A stretch of DNA of 5,935 nt. Source: Fibrobacteraceae bacterium (GTDB lineage Bacteria > Fibrobacterota > Fibrobacteria > Fibrobacterales > Fibrobacteraceae). Shown piece after piece: positions 1 through 5,729 of this stretch. The position numbers were made by a program, and so were the translations under genes. Under the pieces are notes generated by a model. The model was not told the origin of the DNA, did not search any database, and worked only from the letters and a program-made list of their open reading frames with translations. Numbering within the stretch: position 1 is the stretch's first letter; every line of letters starts with the position of its first letter. The stretch covers positions 7,712-13,646 of the forward strand of contig JABUUT010000079.1 of assembly GCA_021443045.1 (NCBI GenBank). The letters run 5' to 3'.

Positions 1-348
1 AATGTTTTAAAGAAGGTTGTCTAAAACTTAGGCCACCATGCAGAAATTTGCCGTACAGGCAAAAATTCCTACACATCTGTGCAGCCCCCCCCCAGCAAGG
101 ATTGTGCCAAACAAACCAATGCCGGCAGTGCCACTGGCAGCTCTTAAACTACGCAAGGCAGAGGCTGCAAAAGTGCTGATTGTTATGTCATAGGGGCGGA
201 TTATCATATTAAAAATATAGGTTTCCAATACAAAATTGTCAATAAAGGTGTGGTTGGTTGTCAGTGGTCTAATTCATATGAACATTCCCTGGATCCTTCA
301 CGGCGTATGCCGTTTAGGATGACCCTGCTGCTCGCAAACCGCAGATAG
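1..348 (+). pseudogene. decayed protein-coding remnant, interrupted by two stop codons
   Basis: The frame starting at position 1 reads as plausible protein but is broken by TAA at 22-24 and TAA at 145-147 before ending at TAG 346-348. The segment 25-144 begins NLGHHAEICRTGKNSY and ends TNAGSATGSS. The segment 148-345 contains CKSADCYVIGADYHIKN and GFQYKIVNKGVVGCQW. The balanced composition (Tyr, Asp, Lys, Gly, several Cys) and continuity of sense across both stops suggest a gene that acquired nonsense mutations; no ATG precedes the last segment until 307. The final residues, from LDPSRR onward, are encoded by the palindrome at 291-324, so the original C-terminus may have been replaced. I do not recognise the family; the paired cysteines and a Gly/Ser/Thr-rich stretch would fit a pilin-like C-terminal domain, but that is speculation. 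Alternatives are non-coding DNA or sequencing errors. The 5' part lies outside the window. Confidence 0.45.
291..324. repeat. REP-like imperfect palindrome
   Basis: The arms ATCCTTCACGGC (293-304) and GCCGTTTAGGAT (309-320) pair as two 5-bp stems separated by a 2x2 internal mismatch and closed by the loop GTAT (305-308). The flanks are GG on the left and GACC on the right. The general form (GGATCCTTC, palindromic core, AGGATGACC) resembles short repetitive extragenic palindromes found scattered in many bacterial genomes. No second copy is present in this window, so its repetitive nature is inferred. It overlaps the end of the gene remnant and lies about 100 bases upstream of the next gene. 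Confidence 0.55.
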
Positions 349-397
349 CTAAAATACGGATAACGGACTACTGAATACATCAAAAATTCGGCGCAAT

Positions 398-408
398 TAT
401 ACTATATT
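398..408 (+). promoter_or_regulatory. candidate -10 region for the methyltransferase gene
   Basis: TATACT (398-403) overlaps TATATT (403-408), either a good match to a sigma-70 -10 element. No convincing -35 hexamer lies 16-18 bases upstream. Transcription would start around 410-415, leaving a leader of only about 5-11 nt before the ATG at 421. There is no Shine-Dalgarno between the box and the start. A similar TATATT box lies just before the gene at 3005. The call rests on motif and position only. Confidence 0.4.
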
Positions 409-420
409 CCTTTTTAGAAT

Positions 421-1725
421 ATGGCTATTGATGTTCTGCTAACCTCTCCCGAAGTTCAGGAGTTTATTAAAGATGCTTTGAAACGCAAGATGGACGCGCT
501 TCAAGTGTCTACTGCACTAGCCAAAAAATTTACCAACGAAGAACGGGCCGCCATTATGGACTACATGGCTTTGGTACCAAAATTTCAAGAAAAATTCTTT
601 GATCCAAGCAGCAAAGAATCTTTGGGTAAATTTTTGCTTTGCGACAAACTTGCTTTAGAGCAATCCACAGCACAAGATATTGGTCGATGGAAATCAAAGT
701 TGTGGGAAGTCGCTCACGAACAAAAAGAGATGACGGTGTACGACCTTTGTTGTGGCATGGGAGGAGACAGTTTTTTTGTTCCTAATTTTTTAAATGTGGT
801 GGGGGTGGATCTTGACGAAAACCGCCTCCACATGTACCGCTACAACAACAAGGTTTTCGGCAAGGTCGGCCAGACCCTGCTGGCCGACGCACGCACCGCA
901 AACCAAAGTTCCAAAAACAGTGGGTGCATCCACCCCCAGCTTTTTACCATAGACCCGGCCCGCCGCTCCATAGACGGAGAAAACCAGCGTGACCTTAACA
1001 ACCTTACCCCCACCTTTGAAGAAGTGGTGGAACTTTCCAAAAACTACAAGGGAGGAATGGCCAAACTCCCCCCAGGCTACCCCACCAACGAAATTCCTGA
1101 ATCTTGCGAACTCATTTACCTAGGAAGCCACGCCGACTGCCGGGAATGCCTAGTCCTGTTTGGAATTCTGGCCCAAAATCCGGGAAAAGTTCGTGCCGTT
1201 ATGGTAAACAAAAAGGGAGAAACCCAGGCCCAGTGGTGGGGAAACCTTCGAGAAATTCAAGCCGAGAGCAACAAAGACGCCGAAAAAAATTTGCCCGGTT
1301 GTGAACGGAGCTTTAGAAATTCCACCAGCAAGGAAGACCTTCCTGTAGGAGAACTCAGCGGCTATTTGGCCGAGCCTACGGCACTTTTAATCCGCAGCCA
1401 CCTATTTGGCACCGTAGCCAAGGAAAACGATATCAACGCCCACCTCATTTCGGAGGGTATTGCCTACGTAAGCAGCAACCAGCCTCTTCCCTCCCCAGCC
1501 TTTGCCAGTTTTAAGGTACTCTCACACTGCGAAATAGCCACTGCCGCCGTTCGAAACATGCTTAAACAATTCAACATTGGTTCACTCACATTAAAGTTGC
1601 GAGGAGTAAAAATCGATCCGGATGTAGAAATCAAACGCTTAAAACCCAAGGGGAAAAATTCAGCCACGCTTTTTTACACCCGCATTGCCGGAAACAAAAC
1701 AGCTATTTTAGCAGAAAGGGTTTAG
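421..1725 (+). CDS. class I SAM-dependent methyltransferase with THUMP-like C-terminal domain
   Basis: This 434-residue protein is probably a cytoplasmic S-adenosylmethionine-dependent methyltransferase acting on RNA; the actual substrate is unknown. An N-terminal helical region (about 1-100) precedes a Rossmann fold. The glycine-rich SAM-binding motif is DLCCGMGGD (108-116), the acidic residue ending strand 2 is D130 in VGVD, and the family-typical IDPARR follows at 177-182. The C-terminal part contains YLAEPTALLIRSH (315-327) and LKLRGVKIDPDVEIKRLKP, as expected of the THUMP-like domain that accompanies this methyltransferase family. The ATG at 421 is chosen because it follows a candidate promoter closely; it has no visible Shine-Dalgarno, and the next in-frame ATG (490) would cut the N-terminal region. 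It heads a tight gene run with the CAP lipoprotein and ung. GC rises sharply within the gene, from 38% at 601-660 to 62% at 841-900. Family assignment is fairly firm; methylated base and biological role are not. Confidence 0.85.
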   Translation: MAIDVLLTSPEVQEFIKDALKRKMDALQVSTALAKKFTNEERAAIMDYMALVPKFQEKFFDPSSKESLGKFLLCDKLALEQSTAQDIGRWKSKLWEVAHEQKEMTVYDLCCGMGGDSFFVPNFLNVVGVDLDENRLHMYRYNNKVFGKVGQTLLADARTANQSSKNSGCIHPQLFTIDPARRSIDGENQRDLNNLTPTFEEVVELSKNYKGGMAKLPPGYPTNEIPESCELIYLGSHADCRECLVLFGILAQNPGKVRAVMVNKKGETQAQWWGNLREIQAESNKDAEKNLPGCERSFRNSTSKEDLPVGELSGYLAEPTALLIRSHLFGTVAKENDINAHLISEGIAYVSSNQPLPSPAFASFKVLSHCEIATAAVRNMLKQFNIGSLTLKLRGVKIDPDVEIKRLKPKGKNSATLFYTRIAGNKTAILAERV

Positions 1726-1745
1726 CACCAACAACAGTAACCCAA

Positions 1746-1750
1746 AAGGA
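1746..1750 (+). promoter_or_regulatory. Shine-Dalgarno for the CAP lipoprotein gene
   Basis: AAGGA lies 9 bases before the ATG at 1760 in the 34-base gap after the methyltransferase stop codon. It supports the chosen start and translation from a shared transcript. Confidence 0.6.
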
Positions 1751-1759
1751 CAACTGAAT

Positions 1760-2275
1760 ATGAAAAAAATTTTTGCCGCCCTATGGCTCATAGCCCTAAC
1801 TTTTAACACAGCCTGCAGCGATGATTCCAGCACCAACGCCACTAGCGGCACAGAATCCTGGCGGGACTACTGCGTAGATAAAATCAACGAATACCGAGCC
1901 ACCGAAAATGTGGCACCTTTAAAAAAAGCAGACGTAGACAAGCAAAAATGCGTTACCAAGCAGGCCGCCAACGACCTTAGTTCAAACAAAGCCCATGGCC
2001 ACTTTGGAGACTGCGGCGAACACGCACAAAATTCCGGGCCCAACATTAGTATGGGAAGATACAAGTCTAACGAAGAAATTATCGACAGCTATCTAGATAT
2101 GATGTGGAGCGAAAAGAAACTGGTGGAAAGTGGAGCCAGAGATCCCGATAAGGTAGAAGACTACCCCTACATTGGTCACTATCTGAATATGAAGACAACA
2201 GCCGTTTCCGTAGCCTGCGGCATTGCCACCAATTCTGACGAAACAATAGGCTGGCTCAACATTAACTTTCACTAA
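1760..2275 (+). CDS. CAP-domain (SCP/PR-1-like) probable lipoprotein
   Basis: This 171-residue protein begins MKK, followed by a hydrophobic segment (4-18) and a cysteine at 19 followed by SDDSS, the layout of a lipoprotein signal peptide with a short flexible linker. The lipobox is irregular: NTAC has Asn where Leu is normal. Residues about 36-171 fit a small CAP domain: an N-terminal helix with INEYRA (42-47), the region HGHFGDCGEH (79-88), WSEKK (116-120), GHYLNMKTTAVSVACG (139-154) resembling the family's GHYTQ and GCG motifs, and a final strand GWLNINFH. Of the usual two-His two-Glu CAP cleft, H81 (or H79), E118 and H140 appear present, but the GENI glutamate is replaced by PNI (94-96). 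Bacterial CAP proteins are secreted or surface-anchored and mostly of unknown activity, so I assign no enzyme function. It probably sits in the inner or outer membrane facing the periplasm or outside. It lies 6 bases before ung. Confidence 0.75.
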   Translation: MKKIFAALWLIALTFNTACSDDSSTNATSGTESWRDYCVDKINEYRATENVAPLKKADVDKQKCVTKQAANDLSSNKAHGHFGDCGEHAQNSGPNISMGRYKSNEEIIDSYLDMMWSEKKLVESGARDPDKVEDYPYIGHYLNMKTTAVSVACGIATNSDETIGWLNINFH

Positions 2276-2281
2276 CCGTTT

Positions 2282-2959
2282 ATGACTATCAAACTCGACC
2301 CCACTTGGCTTAAACTTTTAAGCGACCAATTCGAGCAACCTTATTTTATACAAATTAAGGAAAAATTGTTGCAAGAAAAAGCCTCCGGAAACATAGTGTA
2401 TCCTCCAGGGTCCAAAATTTTTGCCGCCTTGGATTTTTGCCCTGTAAATCAGGTAAAAGCCGTTATTATTGGGCAGGATCCTTACCACAACCCAGGGCAG
2501 GCCCACGGGCTCTGTTTTTCTGTGCCCATGGGAATGGAGCCGCCCCCTTCGCTTATCAATATTTTCCAGGAACTCCACAACGATTTAGGAATAAACCCAC
2601 CAGCCCATGGCAATTTGGAAAGTTGGGCAAAACAAGGCGTGCTCTTGCTAAACGCCTCCCTCACCGTTCGGGCCCACCAAGCCGCGTCCCACGCCGGAAT
2701 CGGCTGGCAGCAGTTCACCGACACCATCATACAGCGTTTATCCCAAACTCGCGAAAATTTAGTGTTCCTGCTGTGGGGCAGCTTTGCCATTAAAAAGCAA
2801 TCCTTGGTTGCCCCGGGCCGCGGCCATCTTATTCTTACCGCCCCCCACCCCAGCCCCCTTTCGGCCTACCGAGGCTTCTTTGGCTGCAAGCATTTTAGCA
2901 AGGCCAACGAGTACCTAAAAGACAAGGGCCTAGCACCCATCAATTGGAGCGTTGAATAA
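2282..2959 (+). CDS. ung: uracil-DNA glycosylase, family 1
   Basis: This enzyme removes uracil from DNA arising by cytosine deamination or dUMP incorporation, starting base-excision repair in the cytoplasm. The 225-residue length is close to the E. coli protein (229). The water-activating motif GQDPYH is at 64-69, with D66 as the catalytic aspartate, followed by the uracil-pocket segment GQAHGLCFSV (72-81). LLLN (121-124) supplies the uracil-reading Asn, and HPSPLSAYRGF (189-199) carries the catalytic His189 and the DNA minor-groove loop. The YPP element is at 40-42. All family 1 hallmarks are intact, so it should be active. The ATG at 2282 gives the expected N-terminus and starts 6 bases after the CAP gene's stop; there is no good Shine-Dalgarno, so translation may be coupled to the upstream gene. 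Identification is secure. Confidence 0.97.
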   Translation: MTIKLDPTWLKLLSDQFEQPYFIQIKEKLLQEKASGNIVYPPGSKIFAALDFCPVNQVKAVIIGQDPYHNPGQAHGLCFSVPMGMEPPPSLINIFQELHNDLGINPPAHGNLESWAKQGVLLLNASLTVRAHQAASHAGIGWQQFTDTIIQRLSQTRENLVFLLWGSFAIKKQSLVAPGRGHLILTAPHPSPLSAYRGFFGCKHFSKANEYLKDKGLAPINWSVE

Positions 2960-2991
2960 CCCCAGGACCTCAAAACAAACCTCTTTTTTTG

Positions 2992-2997
2992 TATATT
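2992..2997 (+). promoter_or_regulatory. candidate -10 box before the DUF4321 gene
   Basis: TATATT preceded by a seven-T run (2984-2990) lies in the 45-base gap after ung. It ends only 7 bases before the ATG at 3005, so transcription would begin at or next to the start codon, giving a leaderless or nearly leaderless message. No Shine-Dalgarno is visible and no clear -35 is seen. The T run has no hairpin in front of it, so I do not read it as a terminator. Confidence 0.4.
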
Positions 2998-3004
2998 TTT
3001 CACC

Positions 3005-3328
3005 ATGACACATAAAAGCAATTTTCCACGTCTTGTTTTGTTTATAGTCCTGGGCCTCATTATCGGAGGAATTCTGGGAGAATGTCTCGGTTTGCTTTTT
3101 GGCGAACTGGGAGAACTCATGAATGCCGGCGGATACGATAACATCGTACGCAACTTCTTTGTGGCCGCATTCAACTTTAACATAGGCGTAGGTGACGGAC
3201 AAGCCCCTGTATACATTGACTTGTATATGGTTAAGCTGGCCCTTGGCTTTGGTCTCAAGTTTAACGTTTGCAGCGTGGTCGGTATGATCGTCGCTATCTA
3301 CATTATGAAATGGTCCGGAGAAAGATAA
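3005..3328 (+). CDS. small membrane protein, DUF4321 family
   Basis: This 107-residue protein resembles the uncharacterised DUF4321 family. The first membrane helix (about 9-33) is rich in small residues (VLGLIIGGILGECLGLLFG), with G17, G21, G25 and G29 four apart, a pattern that favours helix packing; E26 lies inside it. A loop (34-68) leads to VYIDLYMVKLALGFGLKFN (69-87) and a second membrane helix (about 86-101), ending in a basic tail. The pattern Leu-Asp-Leu, then Gly-Phe, then Lys-Phe-Asn before the last helix is what I associate with this family. It is an inner-membrane protein with no known function. Its stop codon TAA shares its last A with the ATG of gatA, so the two are translationally coupled. 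No signal peptide cleavage site is evident. Confidence 0.75.
   Translation: MTHKSNFPRLVLFIVLGLIIGGILGECLGLLFGELGELMNAGGYDNIVRNFFVAAFNFNIGVGDGQAPVYIDLYMVKLALGFGLKFNVCSVVGMIVAIYIMKWSGER
3317..3320 (+). promoter_or_regulatory. Shine-Dalgarno that fixes the gatA start
   Basis: GGAG within CCGGAGAAAG lies 7 bases before the ATG at 3328, inside the end of the DUF4321 gene. It supports 3328 over an upstream in-frame ATG at 3268, which would add 20 residues that are a frame-shadow of DUF4321. Confidence 0.75.
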
Positions 3329-4746
3329 TGGAAACCGTACAAGAATTAAGTGCCCAGTTAGCCAATGGCAGCACCACCGCCGTAAAGTTGGCAGCTGCAT
3401 CCCTCGATAAAATTGAAGCCACCAAAAATCTGAATGCCTATATTTCTGTTTTAAACGAACGAGCCTTGCAAAGGGCCAAGGAATCAGACGAACGCCGGGC
3501 CGCCGGCAAAGCCATCGGCCCACTGGATGGCATTCCTGTTGCTGTTAAAGACAACATGTGCTTAGAAGGAACTCGCACTACAGCCGCCTCAAAGATTCTT
3601 GAAAACTTTGTAGCCCCCTACACTGCAACAGCTGTAAAAAAATTGGAAGAAGCCGGAGCCATCATCGTCGGCAAAACCAACATGGACGAATTTGCCATGG
3701 GCTCCAGTAATGAAAACTCCTACTTTGGCCCCGTAAAAAACCCTCTTGACGAATCCCGCGTTCCAGGTGGTTCCAGCGGAGGTTCTGCAGTGGCCGTAGC
3801 CAGCGGAACTGTTCCTTGCGCTCTGGGTTCCGATACCGGTGGATCTATCCGTCAACCAGCAGCATGCACAGGCACTGTTGGCCTTAAGCCTACATACGGG
3901 CGCGTTTCTCGTTACGGACTGTTGGCTTACGCCTCTTCCCTAGACCAAATTGGCCCCTTTGGAGTTTGTGTAAAAGATGCCGCCACAATGCTCAACGTTA
4001 TTTGCGGTATTGATGAACATGACAACACCACCAGCACAAGACCCTTAGAAGACTTTACCCAAAAGTTGGATGAAGGTGTAAAGGGAAAAGTCATTGGCAT
4101 TCCTGCAGAATATTTTGGCAAAGGTCTAGACAAAAACTGCAAGGCCGCCATCGACACCATGCTGCAAAATTTGGAAAAAGAAGGAGCAACACTTAAAGAA
4201 GTTTCACTCCCCAACATTTCTCACGCTGTTTCCAGCTACTACATTATTGCCACAGCCGAAGCCTCCAGCAACCTTTCCCGCTACGACGGTGTTCGCTACG
4301 GTTACCGCAGTAAAGAAGCCCACAAACTCTTTGACCTTTATGCAAAGTCCCGCTCCGAAGCCTTTGGCAAGGAAGTGCAGCGCCGCATTCTTTTAGGTTC
4401 CTATGTTTTAAGCGCCGGTTTTTACGATGCCTACTATGTGCAGGCACAGAAAGTTCGCCGTCTTATTACAGACGACTTTAACAAGGCTTTTGAAAGTTGC
4501 GATGTAATAGCCAGCCCCACAATGCCAGGCCTTCCGCTAAAGTGTGGCATGAATGAAAGCGACCCCATGGCCGTTTACCTTTCCGACATTTATACTGTAA
4601 GCTTAAACCTCTCAGGTCTCCCAGGAATTTCGCTCCCCTGCGGCATGGCAGAAGGGCTGCCCGTCGGCTTGCAGTGGATCGGAAAGCCCTTTGGAGAAAC
4701 AGAGCTACTTTCTGTGGCCGCAGCAACAGAAAAACTTAACAGCTAG
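3328..4746 (+). CDS. gatA: Asp-tRNA(Asn)/Glu-tRNA(Gln) amidotransferase subunit A
   Basis: GatA is the glutaminase subunit of the GatCAB amidotransferase. It releases ammonia from glutamine, and GatB uses it to convert Glu-tRNA(Gln) or Asp-tRNA(Asn) to the correctly charged form. The 472-residue length is normal. The amidase-signature triad is intact: K74 in VAVKDN, the cis-Ser S149 in PGGSSGGSA, and the nucleophile S173 in GSDTGGSIRQPA; spacings of 75 and 24 match the family. GKTNMDEFAMGSSNENS (115-131) and GLKPTYGRVSRYGL (185-198) are also typical, as is the C-terminal GLPGISLPCGM...GLPVGLQWIG. It overlaps the DUF4321 stop by one base. No gatC or gatB is in the window, so the other subunits must be encoded elsewhere. 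Which tRNA it serves cannot be told from the sequence. Confidence 0.97.
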   Translation: METVQELSAQLANGSTTAVKLAAASLDKIEATKNLNAYISVLNERALQRAKESDERRAAGKAIGPLDGIPVAVKDNMCLEGTRTTAASKILENFVAPYTATAVKKLEEAGAIIVGKTNMDEFAMGSSNENSYFGPVKNPLDESRVPGGSSGGSAVAVASGTVPCALGSDTGGSIRQPAACTGTVGLKPTYGRVSRYGLLAYASSLDQIGPFGVCVKDAATMLNVICGIDEHDNTTSTRPLEDFTQKLDEGVKGKVIGIPAEYFGKGLDKNCKAAIDTMLQNLEKEGATLKEVSLPNISHAVSSYYIIATAEASSNLSRYDGVRYGYRSKEAHKLFDLYAKSRSEAFGKEVQRRILLGSYVLSAGFYDAYYVQAQKVRRLITDDFNKAFESCDVIASPTMPGLPLKCGMNESDPMAVYLSDIYTVSLNLSGLPGISLPCGMAEGLPVGLQWIGKPFGETELLSVAAATEKLNS

Positions 4747-4750
4747 TATT

Positions 4751-4756
4751 AGAGGA
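4751..4756 (+). promoter_or_regulatory. Shine-Dalgarno for the Ser/Pro-rich surface protein gene
   Basis: AGAGGA lies 7 bases before the ATG at 4764 in the 17-base gap after gatA. It is a good ribosome binding site, fixes the start, and fits co-transcription with gatA. Confidence 0.7.
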
Positions 4757-4763
4757 CAAAAGT

Positions 4764-5657
4764 ATGAAGAGTGGTGTAAAAGTTAAGGCAAACGCAAAAT
4801 TAAAAATTAATTTATTCATAATATTATTTTCATTTACCTTATCCTTCGCCCAAGGCGAATCCTCTTCATTTTTTACCCCAACAAGCTCAGGTTCCAATCA
4901 AGTTTCCAGTGCAGGCGTTTCTTCGTCCTCGGTAGAAAACGAATCTCCAATTTCAGAACAAACTTCTTTAGAACCTTCAGCCACAGAACAGCCTACGTCA
5001 GCCGTGCCGGCTCCCGAACAATCGTTATCAACCGCACCGGCCCCCGAAACAACATCTGTGCATGCAAATAGCTCTTCTTCGGAGGCAGAAGGCAGTTCAT
5101 CTTCTTCCGAGGGTGGCATCGACCTAACAGAACTTTTCTCCAAGCCCACCAACTCCAGAGATGGAAAAAGTTCCAACGTCACCACCATTCCCGATTATAA
5201 CTTTGTAGCCACACTAGGCCTAGCGTCTCCTAGCCGAGGCATATTCTCCGTTGAATACATCGTTGCCCTTGAACTATTCAATGTGGGTGTTCACTTTAGC
5301 GACTATAACGACAACTTAATGCAGCTAGGCCTTCACGCACTCTACTACCCCATGAACCTGCGGTATTTTTACATGTTCCTCAGCTGCGACTGGGTAAACG
5401 GTGAGTACGACAGAGAAATTAAAACCAGTTCTGGAAAATACAAGGAATATGTTGAACAAGTTGACTACTGGCGCACCGTTGTTGGCATAGGCGGAGAGGC
5501 CCTATTCTTAAAACATCTTGGCGTGTATGCCGAAGTGGGCTTTGAATTTTTTGCAGGCGAAGGCAGTTACTACCTTCACATGAACAAAGACAATGGCTAT
5601 TTGGACAACGACAAATTCGTTATACCCTTTGGTATAGGCGTCATTTTCCCATTTTAA
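4764..5657 (+). CDS. secreted Ser/Pro-rich protein with probable outer-membrane beta-barrel C-terminus
   Basis: I do not recognise a named family for this 297-residue protein. It has a basic N-terminus (KSGVKVKANAKLK), a hydrophobic core (15-28) and SFAQG, suggesting signal peptidase I cleavage after A29. Residues about 31-118 are a low-complexity linker of Ser, Thr, Pro, Glu and Ala, including two adjacent 10-residue units, EQPTSAVPAP (75-84) and EQSLSTAPAP (85-94), and Ser runs at 103-106 and 111-115. Residues about 144-297 alternate hydrophobic and polar residues in short strands rich in Tyr and Phe (YNFVATLGLAS, FSVEYIVALELFNVGVHFS, LGVYAEVGFEFFAGEG) and end FGIGVIFPF with a terminal Phe, the usual outer-membrane barrel signature. 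The likely location is the outer membrane, with the linker on one face. At about 150 residues the barrel would be small, around eight strands. It follows gatA by 17 bases, but no functional link is evident. Confidence 0.75.
   Translation: MKSGVKVKANAKLKINLFIILFSFTLSFAQGESSSFFTPTSSGSNQVSSAGVSSSSVENESPISEQTSLEPSATEQPTSAVPAPEQSLSTAPAPETTSVHANSSSSEAEGSSSSSEGGIDLTELFSKPTNSRDGKSSNVTTIPDYNFVATLGLASPSRGIFSVEYIVALELFNVGVHFSDYNDNLMQLGLHALYYPMNLRYFYMFLSCDWVNGEYDREIKTSSGKYKEYVEQVDYWRTVVGIGGEALFLKHLGVYAEVGFEFFAGEGSYYLHMNKDNGYLDNDKFVIPFGIGVIFPF
4986..5045 (+). repeat. in-gene tandem repeat, two 10-residue units
   Basis: The two 30-base units encode EQPTSAVPAP and EQSLSTAPAP, with 6 of 10 residues identical, inside the low-complexity linker of the surface protein. 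The DNA has diverged more than the protein, so it is an old duplication or a composition-driven resemblance. Confidence 0.5.
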
Positions 5658-5664
5658 GGAACCC

Positions 5665-5694
5665 TTCTTGATTGTCTGTTCTTGGTTGTCTGTT
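5665..5694. repeat. 14-bp tandem direct repeat between convergent genes
   Basis: TTCTTGATTGTCTG (5665-5678) is followed immediately by TTCTTGGTTGTCTG (5679-5692), 13 of 14 identical, and the third unit starts TT. The 14-base period seems to persist weakly: ATCGG at 5695-5699 recurs at 5709-5713. The repeat lies in the 72-base gap between the surface-protein gene and the minus-strand gene. It does not form a clear hairpin with a T run, so it is not an obvious terminator; no other terminator is seen in the gap. Confidence 0.65.
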
Positions 5695-5729
5695 ATCGGC
5701 AATCAGAAATCGGTCATTTAGGCTCTCAG

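Noticed and set aside
28..228. Minus-strand ORF of 66 residues, starting at a TTG codon
   Set aside because: It has no recognisable motif or ribosome binding site and is antisense to the more protein-like remnant frame on the plus strand.
2437..2793. Plus-strand ORF of 118 residues inside ung
   Set aside because: It is a different frame of the secure ung gene, rich in Arg and Pro as frame-shadows often are.
2984..2990. Seven-T run after ung as a rho-independent terminator
   Set aside because: The preceding 30 bases form no stable hairpin, and the run directly precedes a TATATT box.
3268..3327. Upstream in-frame ATG that would extend gatA by 20 residues
   Set aside because: The added residues are a frame-shadow of the DUF4321 gene, are basic and unlike GatA, and the good Shine-Dalgarno at 3317-3320 serves the ATG at 3328.
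2866..3523. Two long minus-strand ORFs (130 and 197 residues) across the ung, DUF4321 and gatA junctions
   Set aside because: Both are antisense to clear genes, have odd composition and lack any family motif.
5214..5223. Perfect 10-bp palindrome CTAGGCCTAG
   Set aside because: It lies within clear coding sequence of the surface protein, has no second copy and is probably chance.
421..5657. Possible recoding of TGA, since no gene here ends in TGA
   Set aside because: Only seven intact ends are visible (TAA or TAG), tryptophan is encoded by TGG as usual, and no gene needs an in-frame TGA.
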